Assembly (NCBI GenBank): GCA_035552655.1
Contig: DASZLD010000201.1
Coordinates: 1 to 30,879, forward strand
Direction of reading: 5' to 3'
Length of the DNA: 30,879 nt
DNA from: DASXMT01 sp035552655
GTDB taxonomy: Bacteria; Actinomycetota; Acidimicrobiia; Acidimicrobiales; RAAP-2
The notes beneath the pieces were generated by a model, which had not been told where the DNA came from, did not search any database, and saw nothing but the letters and a program-made list of their open reading frames with translations. Below are positions 8,249 through 15,365 of the stretch, piece after piece. Position 1 is the first letter of the stretch. Each line of letters starts with the position of its first letter. Position numbers and translations under genes: made by a program.

Positions 8249-9895
8249 TCAGCGAGCGGCGGTGAACAGGAAGCAGCCGCCGGGTGTCCCCCCGCCGGTG
8301 CTGACCACGGCCACCTCGGCCCCGGGAACCTGGCGTTCGCCGGCATCGCCTCGGAGCTGGACCACCGCTTCATGGATGAAGCCGTAGCCGTGCGTTCGAC
8401 CGGCCGAGAGCTGGCCGCCGAAGGTATTGAGGGGCAGCTGGCCCGTTAGCGAGATGCGATCAGGGTCGGCCAGGAAGTCGCCGGCCTCCCCCGTCTCGCA
8501 GAACCCCAACGCCTCGATCCAGCTCAGGCAGTTGAAGGTGAAGCCGTCGTAGAGCTCGGCCACGTCCACGTCGGCCGGGCGCAGTGACGACCGCGACCAG
8601 AGGTGGGCGGCCGGTCCCTGGGTCTGGGGCTCGTGGTGGAGTGTCCCCTGGTCCCAACTGATCCGGTCGATGACCTGGGTACCGACGGCGTCGACCAGCA
8701 CCGGCGGGCGCCGGAGGTCGGCGGCGGCATCGACGGCGGACACGATCACGGCGATGGACCCGTCGCAGGGGACATCACAGTCGTAGAGGCCGAACGGGCT
8801 GGTGATCATGCGGGCGCCGTAGTAGTCGTCCATGCTCATCGGCTCCCGGTAGACGGCGTCGGGATTCAGCGCAGCATTGCGCCGGGCATTGGTGGCGATC
8901 GTCCCCAACGCCGCCCGGGTGGTGCCGTAGCGATGGAAATGGTTGGAGGCGTTCATGGCGATCCAGTTGGCCGCGCTCAGCGCCCCGTAGGGCATGCGCC
9001 ACGCCATCATGTCCCCCTCCACCCGACCTCCGCCGGAGGTCGGTGGGCGCTGGCGCAGACGATCGGCCCAGGTCGACTCCCATACTGTGCGGAAGCACAG
9101 CACGTGGCGGCACAGACCAGCGGCCACCGCCAGCATGGCCGCTATCACCGACCCGCCCTGGCCCGGGGTCTCCCCACCCCCGTTGAACCAGGTCGGTCGG
9201 ATCCGGAGGGACTCCTCTAGTGCGGTGACTCCGCCCTCCGAGTGGCCGCCCATGGGTGGGCTGCCGGGATAGGTGGAGAGCCCGTCGATGTCGGCCATGG
9301 TCAGCCCGGCGTCTTCGACGGCTCTGCGTGAGGCCTCGACGGTCAGGCCCAGCGGGTCCACCCCGAGGCGCCGTCCGATCCTGGACATGCCGATACCGGT
9401 CAGCGCCACCTTCTCCTCGAACTTGTCGGCCCGCGCCATGGGCCGCACGTAGGGGGCGGTGGGCTCCTCGGCCGGCAGGGCACCCTCGGCTGGACCGTCC
9501 GAGGCCAGGGTGAAAACCGGGAGCCACACGTCCTCGATGTGCTCGAAACGCACCTCGACCCGCCGACCCACGGCCAGCTCGGACAGGGGCACGTCCACCA
9601 GATTGGTGGTCAGCCGGACCCGGGGGTCCTCATCGATGGCCACGATGGCGATGATGTACGGCGGCGGGAGAGCCGGCGTCCAGGTGTGCTCGTTCACAGT
9701 GAAGCCGGCCACCACGCCCGTCCCAGCCACGGGCGCAGGGGCCAGATCGTCGGATCCGCAGGTGCGGCAGATGGGACCGGGCGGATGCTGGAAGGAGCCA
9801 CACTGGGCGCAGCGCCGAAACCGGAGCTTCCCGTCGGCGCCCGATGTCCAGAAGAATTCGTTCTCTGGTGTGAGCTGCGGAAGTGGTCGGGTCAC
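8249..9895 (-). CDS. DUF35 (zinc ribbon/OB fold) fused to Ltp2-like thiolase-fold protein; probable acyl-CoA retro-aldolase
   Basis: A 548-residue fusion starting at a GTG that overlaps the PPOX stop (GTGA). Residues 1-135 are a DUF35 domain: rubredoxin-like zinc ribbon with Cys29, Cys32, Cys43 and Cys46, then an OB fold. After a linker (about 136-165), residues 166-548 have the SCP2-thiolase/lipid-transfer fold. The place of the thiolase nucleophile reads GGGETPGQGG, with no Cys. Two tyrosines remain in conserved context: Tyr449 (ELYDGFT) and Tyr504 (HGYGF). They appear to match the Tyr pair described for Ltp2, the aldolase that cuts the steroid side chain in complex with a separate DUF35 protein. 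The inferred reaction is cleavage of a beta-hydroxy-acyl-CoA at a branched or ring carbon to a ketone plus a short acyl-CoA. The alternative is a non-catalytic thiolase homologue. It is co-transcribed with the PPOX gene. Confidence 0.85.
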   Translation of the reverse strand: MTRPLPQLTPENEFFWTSGADGKLRFRRCAQCGSFQHPPGPICRTCGSDDLAPAPVAGTGVVAGFTVNEHTWTPALPPPYIIAIVAIDEDPRVRLTTNLVDVPLSELAVGRRVEVRFEHIEDVWLPVFTLASDGPAEGALPAEEPTAPYVRPMARADKFEEKVALTGIGMSRIGRRLGVDPLGLTVEASRRAVEDAGLTMADIDGLSTYPGSPPMGGHSEGGVTALEESLRIRPTWFNGGGETPGQGGSVIAAMLAVAAGLCRHVLCFRTVWESTWADRLRQRPPTSGGGRVEGDMMAWRMPYGALSAANWIAMNASNHFHRYGTTRAALGTIATNARRNAALNPDAVYREPMSMDDYYGARMITSPFGLYDCDVPCDGSIAVIVSAVDAAADLRRPPVLVDAVGTQVIDRISWDQGTLHHEPQTQGPAAHLWSRSSLRPADVDVAELYDGFTFNCLSWIEALGFCETGEAGDFLADPDRISLTGQLPLNTFGGQLSAGRTHGYGFIHEAVVQLRGDAGERQVPGAEVAVVSTGGGTPGGCFLFTAAR

Positions 9896-10368
9896 GCCGT
9901 ACCCATCTTGCGGAAGTCCCAGCTGACGAACTTCTCGGGGACGATCCGGAGCCAGGCATGGCGCTCGTCGTAGAAGAACTGACCACCGCTGTACTTGTCA
10001 CCCGACAGACGCTCCGGGGTCACCAGCTCGTCGTTGGCCTCACCGGTGCGCGGCACCTCGCCCACCACCTCGGCCCGCCCGATGATCTCGACGCCCCGCA
10101 GCTCGCCGAAGTCATGCCCGTCGTCGACCATCACGCTCACCCGAGGATCTCGTTGGATGTCGGTGAAGCGCTGGCTCTTGACGATCGACGACACCCACAG
10201 CGCGTCGCCGTCCCACACGAACCACACCGCGCTGAGGTGCGGCCCTGTCGCATTGACCGTGGCCAACCGACAGGTGCGCTGCTCGAGGAGGAACTCGTCT
10301 CGTTCCTCGGGGGTCATGGCGATGCGGCGCGACCGCCGTTGTTCCCTGATCATGATCGATCTTGGCAT
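9892..10368 (-). CDS. PPOX-fold (pyridoxamine 5'-phosphate oxidase-like) FMN/F420-binding protein
   Basis: A 158-residue split-barrel protein of the PPOX/FDOR class. The N-terminal segment FLLEQRTCRLATVNATGPHLSAVWFVWDGDALWV is the signature of the small family that in actinobacteria binds F420, FMN or heme. It continues with SQRFTDIQRDPRVSVMVDD and ends in a conserved C-terminal block (YDERHAWLRIVPEKFVSWDF). It may reduce an enoyl or quinone intermediate or may only bind a cofactor. The start is uncertain: ATGs at 10368, 10353 and 10317 are in frame and none has a clear ribosome site; the longest form is given. Its stop overlaps the start of the aldolase-like fusion gene by four bases, so the two are translated together. 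Confidence 0.85.
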   Translation of the reverse strand: MPRSIMIREQRRSRRIAMTPEERDEFLLEQRTCRLATVNATGPHLSAVWFVWDGDALWVSSIVKSQRFTDIQRDPRVSVMVDDGHDFGELRGVEIIGRAEVVGEVPRTGEANDELVTPERLSGDKYSGGQFFYDERHAWLRIVPEKFVSWDFRKMGTA

Positions 10369-10402
10369 GCCGACGTTGGCGCTCGCACGTTGGTCACATG
10401 TT

Positions 10403-10438
10403 GGTCGACCGAGTGGTCGACCGAGTGGCCGACCGCCG
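10403..10438. repeat. 12-bp tandem repeat of a GGTCGACC palindrome
   Basis: The unit GGTCGACCGAGT occurs twice exactly (10403-10414, 10415-10426) and a third time in decayed form (GGCCGACCGCCG). Each of the first two has the 8-bp palindrome GGTCGACC, so the palindromes are spaced 12 bases apart. It lies between the ferredoxin stop and the PPOX start and may be an operator array or a slippage product. Confidence 0.5.
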
Positions 10439-10484
10439 TGCTAGTGCGGAGCGGTCACCACCACGGCGCCGTCCCTCCGACGTG

Positions 10485-10676
10485 TCAGTCCTCGATGGTG
10501 ATGGCCGTCTTCGGGCACGAACGCGCCGCGGCCTCGACCTTCGCCCGCAGTTCCTCGGACGGCTCCTCTTGGAGCACGTAGAGGAAATCGTCGTCGCGCA
10601 CCTCGAACACCTCGGGGGCGGCCGCCATGCACAACGCGTTCGATTCGCACTGGTCGAAATCAACGATGACTCGCAT
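10485..10676 (-). CDS. [3Fe-4S]-type ferredoxin, probable cytochrome P450 electron donor
   Basis: A 63-residue soluble ferredoxin. The cluster motif is Cys10-x5-Cys16 (DQCESNALC) with a distal CP (Cys54, SCPKTAI). Asn13 takes the place of the Cys that would complete a 4Fe-4S set, the pattern of actinobacterial P450 ferredoxins with a [3Fe-4S] or non-Cys-ligated cluster. The ATG at 10676 is chosen because the family start MRVxVDxxxC fits and a TACACT -10 box lies 6 bases upstream, implying leaderless translation. A longer GTG form would begin at 10709. The natural partner is the P450 at 17891-19147. No ferredoxin reductase is encoded in the window, so a reductase from elsewhere is needed. It lies upstream of the PPOX and fusion genes on the same strand. 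Confidence 0.9.
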   Translation of the reverse strand: MRVIVDFDQCESNALCMAAAPEVFEVRDDDFLYVLQEEPSEELRAKVEAAARSCPKTAITIED

Positions 10677-10682
10677 ATATGA

Positions 10683-10688
10683 AGTGTA
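10683..10688 (-). promoter_or_regulatory. -10 box of a leaderless promoter for the ferredoxin gene
   Basis: On the minus strand TACACT (TAnnnT type) is followed by six bases and then the ATG at 10676. Transcription would begin at or next to the start codon. No good -35 is visible. The TetR gene has the same TACACT box at nearly the same distance from its start. Confidence 0.5.
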
Positions 10689-10697
10689 CCGAGCCAC

Positions 10698-10723
10698 GAG
10701 GTCGGCCACGGAGGTCGGCCACG
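10698..10723. repeat. Exact 13-bp tandem duplication
   Basis: GAGGTCGGCCACG occurs twice head to tail (10698-10710, 10711-10723) immediately upstream of the ferredoxin promoter, in the region shared with the enoyl-CoA hydratase gene. It is probably a slippage duplication; a role in regulation is possible. Confidence 0.6.
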
Positions 10724-10757
10724 GAGCCTCCTCGCCTGGACGGACCAGCCCGAGTCG

Positions 10758-10799
10758 ACCGACACGGTCGATGAGCTACCGTGTCGGTTCCGAACCGAC
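10758..10799. promoter_or_regulatory. Two overlapping perfect inverted repeats; candidate operator of the enoyl-CoA hydratase operon
   Basis: ACCGACACGGT (10758-10768) and its exact complement ACCGTGTCGGT (10778-10788) flank a 9-base spacer. The right arm overlaps a second perfect dyad, GTCGGTTC-C-GAACCGAC (10783-10799). This gives three ACCGAC half-sites within 42 bases, ending 22 bases before the ATG at 10822. The motif is unrelated to the GRRAAC-N4-GTT sites, so a second regulator is likely. Confidence 0.6.
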
Positions 10800-10821
10800 G
10801 GCACCGGGGGTAGCGCTAGAC

Positions 10822-11613
10822 ATGGATCTCGAACGGGAACAGCGGGGCTTCGTCCAGCTCCTGACGCTGAACCGACCTCAGGCGGCCAACTCGCTCAACC
10901 CCGGTCTCATGGGCGAGCTGGGACGGGCGTTCGACGAGATCGCCCACGACGACGACACCCGGGTGGTGGTGCTGACCGGCGCCGGCGATCGCGTGTTCTG
11001 CGCCGGGATGGATCTCAAGGCCTTCAGCGAGCAGTCAGCCGAGCCGGCGGACGCCCCTCCCTCCGACGAGGGCAGTGGGGGCGGCGGAGGAGGGCAGGGA
11101 TTCAATCTCTTTCAATACCCGTGCCCGAAACCGGTCATCGCCGCGGTGAACGGTGCCGCCGTCGGCGGCGGGTTCGAGCTGGTTTTGGCCTGCGACCTGG
11201 CGGTGGCGGCTGACACCGCCCGCTTCGGTCTGCCCGAGGTGAAGCGCGGGCTGTTGGCCGCCGGCGGCGGCACGCTCCTCGGGACCCGCCTGCCCCTGGC
11301 CGTGGCCCTGGAGATCGCCCTGACCGGCGAGTACATCGATGCACCCCGGGCTGCCGACTTGGGACTGGTGAACCGAGTCGTGCCCGCCGACCAGCTGATC
11401 GAGTCGAGCCTGGAGCTGGCCGCCGTCATCGCCGCCAACGGTCCTCTGGCCATCCAGACGACCAAAGAACTGACGCGGCGGGCAGTACTGGACGATCCCA
11501 AGCTGGGCTGGGCCCGGCCCGAGGAGATCGCCCGCGTCTTCCAGAGCGACGACGCCAAAGAGGGCGCAGTGGCCTTCCTGGAGAAGCGGGCCCCGAACTG
11601 GACGGGCCACTAA
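10822..11613 (+). CDS. Enoyl-CoA hydratase (crotonase family)
   Basis: A 263-residue crotonase that should add water across the double bond of an enoyl-CoA. The frame is open far upstream; the ATG at 10822 is chosen because it gives the usual family length and begins at the family's N-terminus (LLTLNRPQAANSLN). Oxyanion-hole segments are DRVFCAGMDLKAF (about 56-68) and NGAAVGGGFEL (about 110-120). Both catalytic glutamates are in place: Glu119 (GGGFEL) and Glu139 (GLPEV), which supports true hydratase chemistry. A Gly-rich insertion (about 74-95, with six Gly in a row) replaces the usual short loop over the active site and may enlarge the pocket for a bulky acyl group. It leads the plus-strand group with the alpha/beta hydrolase and EthD-like genes, behind the strong dyad at 10758-10799. 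Confidence 0.92.
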   Translation: MDLEREQRGFVQLLTLNRPQAANSLNPGLMGELGRAFDEIAHDDDTRVVVLTGAGDRVFCAGMDLKAFSEQSAEPADAPPSDEGSGGGGGGQGFNLFQYPCPKPVIAAVNGAAVGGGFELVLACDLAVAADTARFGLPEVKRGLLAAGGGTLLGTRLPLAVALEIALTGEYIDAPRAADLGLVNRVVPADQLIESSLELAAVIAANGPLAIQTTKELTRRAVLDDPKLGWARPEEIARVFQSDDAKEGAVAFLEKRAPNWTGH

Positions 11614-11688
11614 GCCACCGCCACCGATTGTCGCCCGGCCGGTCGCCCCGGTTGGGGATCCGCTGGTCCGGAGTGCTTTGATGGGCTG

Positions 11689-12549
11689 ATGGACGTCGAA
11701 CGGGTGGTCTTCGAGGGGTTCGAGGGGTTGCAGCTGGTGGCGGACGTGCGCGGCGATCCCGACGCGCCGCCCGTGCTCCTGCTCCATGGGGGCGGTCAGA
11801 CCCGGCACGCCTGGGGCACGACGGCCGAAACGGTGGCCGGTCGCGGCTGGCGGACGGTGGCCCTCGATCTCCGCGGCCACGGTGACAGCGAGTGGGCCCC
11901 CAACGGCGACTACTCGTTCACCGCCTTCAGCGCCGACTGCCTGGCCGTCGTGGACCAACTGGGACGGCCCCCGGTCCTGGTCGGCGCGTCCCTCGGTGGC
12001 ATGTCGGCCATGTTGGCCGAGGGGACCAGCGACCGCACCGTCTCGTGCGGACTGATCCTGGTGGACATCACCTCCAAGAGCAACCCGGAGGGCATCCAGC
12101 GCATCAGGTCGTTCATGCAGTCGGGTCTGGACGGGTTCGAGACATTGGAAGCGGCGGCCGAGGCCATCGCCGCCTACACCCCCCAGCGCACCAAACGGGT
12201 GAACCCGTCGGGCCTGAAGAAGGTCCTGCGCCAACGGGACGGCCGCTGGTACTGGCATTGGGATCCCAAGTTCATCGGCCAGGGACGCACCGAGGTGGTT
12301 CCCGACCGCCTGGCCGGGCTGATCGACGTGGCCATGAGCAACATTCACGTTCCCACCATGCTGGTACGGGGCCTGCTCAGCGACGTCGTGACCCAAGAGG
12401 GGATCGACGAGCTCCTGGCCAAGATCCCCGGGGCCACCGTCGTCGGGGTCGACGGGGCCGCCCACATGATCGCCGGGGACCGCAACGACGCCTTCTCCGA
12501 CGCGGTGGTCACCTTCTTGGAGGACCGGATCCGGCCCACCATCGGCTAG
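11689..12549 (+). CDS. Alpha/beta hydrolase with intact catalytic triad
   Basis: A 286-residue alpha/beta hydrolase. The oxyanion motif LLLHGGGQTRHAW lies at about 31-42, the LRGHGDS motif at about 61-67, the nucleophile elbow GASLGG holds Ser101, and the acid and base are Asp232 (LLSDVV) and His259 (GAAHMI). Length and layout fit epoxide-hydrolase/meta-cleavage-product-hydrolase-like or esterase/lactonase enzymes of catabolic pathways. A nucleophilic Ser excludes epoxide hydrolase and dehalogenase, which use Asp. The likely bonds are an ester, lactone or C-C bond of a ring-opened intermediate. It follows the enoyl-CoA hydratase by 75 bases on the same strand. A GGAG lies 14 bases before the start, which is far for a ribosome site. 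Confidence 0.9.
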   Translation: MDVERVVFEGFEGLQLVADVRGDPDAPPVLLLHGGGQTRHAWGTTAETVAGRGWRTVALDLRGHGDSEWAPNGDYSFTAFSADCLAVVDQLGRPPVLVGASLGGMSAMLAEGTSDRTVSCGLILVDITSKSNPEGIQRIRSFMQSGLDGFETLEAAAEAIAAYTPQRTKRVNPSGLKKVLRQRDGRWYWHWDPKFIGQGRTEVVPDRLAGLIDVAMSNIHVPTMLVRGLLSDVVTQEGIDELLAKIPGATVVGVDGAAHMIAGDRNDAFSDAVVTFLEDRIRPTIG

Positions 12550-12603
12550 GAAGGCACGGGACGCCGCGGCGCCCACGCCCACATCGTCTACATCAGGGGG
12601 ACC

Positions 12604-13350
12604 ATGAACCGGGTCAAGGTTGGTTTCTTTTCGCTCTCGAACCGCTCGACCACCGGTGATGACCGGCCGTACCTGGAATGGCATCAACTGGACCACATGC
12701 CCGAGCAGTACCAGCTTCCCGGCTTGGTGCTGGGCCAACGATGGGCCTCGACGCCGGCGTGCCGCGAGGCGCGGGCGGCAGCGGTTGAGGGTTGGTCGGA
12801 GGTCGACAATGTCGTCTGCTACCTGATGGGCAATCCCGTCGACGAGACGATCGACGATTTCTTCACGTTGGGTGCCCATCTGGCCGAGCTGGGTCGATTC
12901 TCCCTGTCGCTGCCCTCGCAGTACCGAGGGGCGCTGCGGCTGCTCGAGACCCATGCCGCACCTCGTGCCCTCATCACCGCCGAAGTGGTGCCCTTCCGGC
13001 CCCATCGGGGCATCTACCTGATCGTCGAGGAGCCCACCGATCCATCGGCCCAGGATGCCCATGTCCAACGCAGGCATGTCGAGCTCGTCCCCGAGCTGGT
13101 GTCGGTGCCCGGTGTGGCTGGGGCCTGGACGTACGCCACCACGCCGGCCATCCGTCGACCGACGTTCACCAAGGGCGCCTACACCATGACCGTGTGCTAC
13201 CTCGACGACGATCCGGCCACCGTGGCCGGGCGGCTGGCGCCGGTCCTCGAACGGGCATGGGAGAGCGCGCCGGTCCGGCCGTTGCTGGCCGCCCCGTTCG
13301 AGTCCATGATGATCTGGGACTGGAGCCGATTCGGTCCCGACGGGACCTGA
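12604..13350 (+). CDS. EthD-like protein with duplicated dimeric alpha-beta barrel domain
   Basis: A 248-residue protein starting at an ATG just after AGGGGG. Two halves look alike. The first opens VKVGFFSLSN and has YLEWHQLDHMPEQYQLPGLVLGQRW; the second opens GIYLIVEEP and has HVQRRHVELVPELVSVPGVAGAW. Each is a strand, a helix with a His-rich turn, and a strand: the ferredoxin-like fold of EthD and stress-responsive A/B barrel proteins. The name comes from EthD, which accompanies the P450 system for ethyl-tert-butyl-ether oxidation, though its biochemical role remains unclear. Here a P450 and its ferredoxin are in the same cluster, so an accessory role in oxidation, or degradation of an unstable product, fits. 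It lies 54 bases after the alpha/beta hydrolase. Confidence 0.75.
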   Translation: MNRVKVGFFSLSNRSTTGDDRPYLEWHQLDHMPEQYQLPGLVLGQRWASTPACREARAAAVEGWSEVDNVVCYLMGNPVDETIDDFFTLGAHLAELGRFSLSLPSQYRGALRLLETHAAPRALITAEVVPFRPHRGIYLIVEEPTDPSAQDAHVQRRHVELVPELVSVPGVAGAWTYATTPAIRRPTFTKGAYTMTVCYLDDDPATVAGRLAPVLERAWESAPVRPLLAAPFESMMIWDWSRFGPDGT

Positions 13351-13381
13351 CGACGTCGGCCGGTCGCACCCCGGGCTCGAG

Positions 13382-13834
13382 CTAGGTCGTGGACCCCGGT
13401 GGTTCCTCGGGCGGGCGGACGGCGAAGGTCAGCGTGGCCGTGGCCACGTAGAGATCATCGGCTCCGCGGTCATGTACGTCGACCCGGACCACCACGCTGC
13501 GCTTGCCCCGGCGCAGGACGTGCGCCGTGGCCCGGACCGGGCCCACCCGTGCGGCAGCCAAAAAGCTGACGTGCAGCTCGGTGGTGCTCCCCTTCTGGGG
13601 GACGGTGGCTCCCCGCCAGATGGCCGTACCCGCCACCAGGTCGACCAGCGTGGACAGGAGACCACCTTGAAGGACGCCCGAGCTGTTCACCACCTGAGGG
13701 GTGATCTCCATCTCCATGGCCCAGTCCGCCCCCGGCACCTCGACCGTTCTCAGGTCGAAGGCCTCGAAGGCGTGACCGGGCGTCAACCCCGGCGCGGGCT
13801 CTTGCGGTGCTCCGCCAACGGACGTATCGCTCAC
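13382..13834 (-). CDS. PaaI-like hotdog-fold acyl-CoA thioesterase
   Basis: A 150-residue hotdog protein. The frame is open further upstream, but the GTG at 13834 overlaps the SDR stop (GTGA), giving a normal PaaI length and the same coupling used by other gene pairs here. The helix motif reads NSSGVLQGGLLSTLVDLVAGTA at about 50-71. Asn50 and Asp65 match the active-site positions of PaaI/YdiI-type thioesterases, and Gln replaces the common His of HGG. The C-terminal strands (STTELHVSFLAAARVGPVRATAHVLRRGKR) are typical. The likely role is release of CoA from a stalled or final acyl-CoA in the cytoplasm. It is co-translated with the SDR and convergent with the EthD-like gene. Confidence 0.88.
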   Translation of the reverse strand: MSDTSVGGAPQEPAPGLTPGHAFEAFDLRTVEVPGADWAMEMEITPQVVNSSGVLQGGLLSTLVDLVAGTAIWRGATVPQKGSTTELHVSFLAAARVGPVRATAHVLRRGKRSVVVRVDVHDRGADDLYVATATLTFAVRPPEEPPGSTT

Positions 13835-14613
13835 CCCCGGGGGCTCTTGGGCCCGAAGCGAATGGCGCCGTCGATCCGGATGATCTCGCCGTTGAGGTAC
13901 GAGTTCTCGCAGATGGACTGCACCAGTTGCGCGTACTCGGCCGGTTGACCCATGCGCTTGGGGAAGGGCACGACCGGTGCCCACATCGCTTCCACCACCT
14001 CGGGAGCAGCCCCGTAGGCGGGAGTGATGAACGTTCCCGGTGCGATGGTGACCACGCGGATGCCCACCACGGCCAGATCTCGGGCCGCGGTCAGGGTCAT
14101 CCCCACCACACCGCCCTTGGCGCTGGCATAGGCCACCTGCCCGATGGTGCCCTCGTAGGCGGCGATGGACGCGGTGTTGATGATCACGCCGCGCTCGCCG
14201 TCCTCTCTCGGTTCCGACTTGGCGATGGCCGCGGCCGAGAGGCGCAGGACGTTGAACGTGCCCACCAGGTAGTGGTCGATCACCTTGCGGAAGTCCTCCA
14301 GCGTGTGGGGATTGCCGTCGGACTTCAGCGTCCGGCCGCCGCCGCCGAACCCACCGTGCACGGCCACGGTCACCCGCACCGGGCCCAGGCTGGCCGCAGT
14401 GTCCAGGGCGTGGGAGACGCTCTCCTCGCTGGTCACGTCGGTCTCCACGAACTCGGCGGCCGAACCCAGCTCCTGGGCCAGGGCTGCGCCCTTGTCCGTG
14501 GCCAGATCGGCGATGACCACCCTGGCCCCCGCGGCCACCAGACGGCGCACCGTCGCCTCGCCCAGTCCTCCGGCACCGCCGGTCACCAACGCAGCCGAAC
14601 CACTGATATCCAT
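13831..14613 (-). CDS. Short-chain dehydrogenase/reductase, 3-hydroxyacyl-CoA dehydrogenase type 2-like
   Basis: A 260-residue classical SDR with a strong ribosome site (GGAGGAG) before the ATG. The cofactor motif is TGGAGGLG at about 11-18, with Asp36 (VVIADLA) after the second strand, which indicates NAD(H). The catalytic residues are Ser149 (NTASIAAYEG), Tyr162 and Lys166 (YASAK). The usual NNAG block reads VAVHGG, an unusual change. The long segment before the Ser and the ending GEIIRIDGAIRFGPK resemble the HSD17B10/FabG-like 3-hydroxyacyl-CoA dehydrogenases that oxidise the hydroxyl formed by enoyl-CoA hydratase. Its neighbour is the thioesterase, translated by overlap. The promoter region shared with the VOC gene holds an operator candidate at 14688-14703. 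Confidence 0.9.
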   Translation of the reverse strand: MDISGSAALVTGGAGGLGEATVRRLVAAGARVVIADLATDKGAALAQELGSAAEFVETDVTSEESVSHALDTAASLGPVRVTVAVHGGFGGGGRTLKSDGNPHTLEDFRKVIDHYLVGTFNVLRLSAAAIAKSEPREDGERGVIINTASIAAYEGTIGQVAYASAKGGVVGMTLTAARDLAVVGIRVVTIAPGTFITPAYGAAPEVVEAMWAPVVPFPKRMGQPAEYAQLVQSICENSYLNGEIIRIDGAIRFGPKSPRG

Positions 14614-14687
14614 GCTGACTCCTCCGGTCTCGGCCTCGCCTGTGGGCGACTGGGGGGCGAGGCTCGTGGGTACGGTCCGCGCTGGGC

Positions 14688-14703
14688 GGGAACCGCTGTT
14701 CTC
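14688..14703. promoter_or_regulatory. Candidate TetR operator between SDR and VOC operons
   Basis: GGGAAC-CGCT-GTTCTC: inverted repeat with one mismatched pair and a 4-base spacer, 75 bases upstream of the SDR start and in the 256-base divergent region. Same AAC-N4-GTT core as the other sites. A TATATT box at 14797-14802 may be the -10 for the plus-strand operon. Confidence 0.5.
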
Positions 14704-14869
14704 ATCCAGTCGGCGCCAACACTAGACGACCGGGTCTTCGCGGCTCACAAGGTGAGGAGTCCGAACTGCGGCTGCGATCCGGCCCCTGTGCTGTCCTATA
14801 TTGCCCGGAGGGGCGCGGTGGCCCGGGCGCAGGTTCCGATGGCCGACCAGGCCCGAGGAGGGATCGGCC

Positions 14870-15322
14870 ATGCGGTTCAATCACATGGAGCTCACGTTGG
14901 CCCGGGGGATGCTCGACGATGCGACCCGGACCGACATCGATGCGTTCTATGGCGACGTCCTGGGCTGGAAGTCGAGTCCCTACGAGCTGTTCGGTCAGGT
15001 CGGCCACTTGTTGGTTCCCGATGACGGGCAGTTCATCCTGCTGATGGAAGTCGACGACCCCATCCACTCGCCCAGCTACGACCATCTGGGCCTGCTGCTC
15101 GACACCCGTGACCAGGTGGACGACCTCTTGGAGACCTGCCAGCGGTTCCAGGAGAAAGACGATCGGCTGCGCCTCAAAGAGCTCGAGGACATCGTCACCC
15201 CCCGGGTGACCCAGCACGCTTTCTATGTGCGCTACATCCTGCCCATCTGGTTCGACGTCAACGCGCTCGAGTATCCCCCCGGCGCTGGTCCCGGCCATCG
15301 CTGGCAGTACACCGCCACATGA
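14870..15322 (+). CDS. Vicinal oxygen chelate (VOC/glyoxalase-dioxygenase) family protein
   Basis: A 150-residue single VOC module. The ATG at 14870 follows AGGAGGG. The first beta-alpha-beta-beta-beta unit starts FNHMEL and has the FYGDVLGWK helix typical of the family; the second starts YDHLGLLL. Candidate metal ligands are His5, Glu60, His72 and Glu134 (NALEYPP), a plausible 2-His/2-Glu set. Extradiol dioxygenases of this fold are usually about 290 residues with two modules, so this short protein is more like a glyoxalase, epimerase or isomerase than a ring-cleaving enzyme. It is the first gene of the plus-strand run that leads to the M24 pair and the P450; 194 bases separate it from the next gene, and an additional promoter may lie there. 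Confidence 0.82.
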   Translation: MRFNHMELTLARGMLDDATRTDIDAFYGDVLGWKSSPYELFGQVGHLLVPDDGQFILLMEVDDPIHSPSYDHLGLLLDTRDQVDDLLETCQRFQEKDDRLRLKELEDIVTPRVTQHAFYVRYILPIWFDVNALEYPPGAGPGHRWQYTAT

Positions 15323-15347
15323 GCGGGTCCCCAGTCCGGCGCCCTAC

Positions 15348-15365
15348 TTGACAACCACCATTTTC
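15348..15365. promoter_or_regulatory. Consensus -35 box with overlapping weak operator before the M24 genes
   Basis: A perfect TTGACA (15348-15353) overlaps GACAAC-CACC-ATTTTC (15350-15365). Read on the minus strand this is GAAAAT-GGTG-GTTGTC, close to the operator set but with the AAC core changed to AAT. No good -10 was found at 16-18 bases, so promoter function is uncertain. Confidence 0.3.

Noticed and set aside
11035..13077. 680-codon minus-strand open frame
   Set aside because: It covers the opposite strand of the hydratase, hydrolase and EthD-like genes, which have recognisable motifs and proper starts. The translation looks like a codon-bias shadow.
14614..14869. Riboswitch or small RNA in the longest intergenic region
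   Set aside because: Apart from the operator candidate and a TATATT box, no recognisable aptamer core, tRNA-like fold or strong hairpin was seen.
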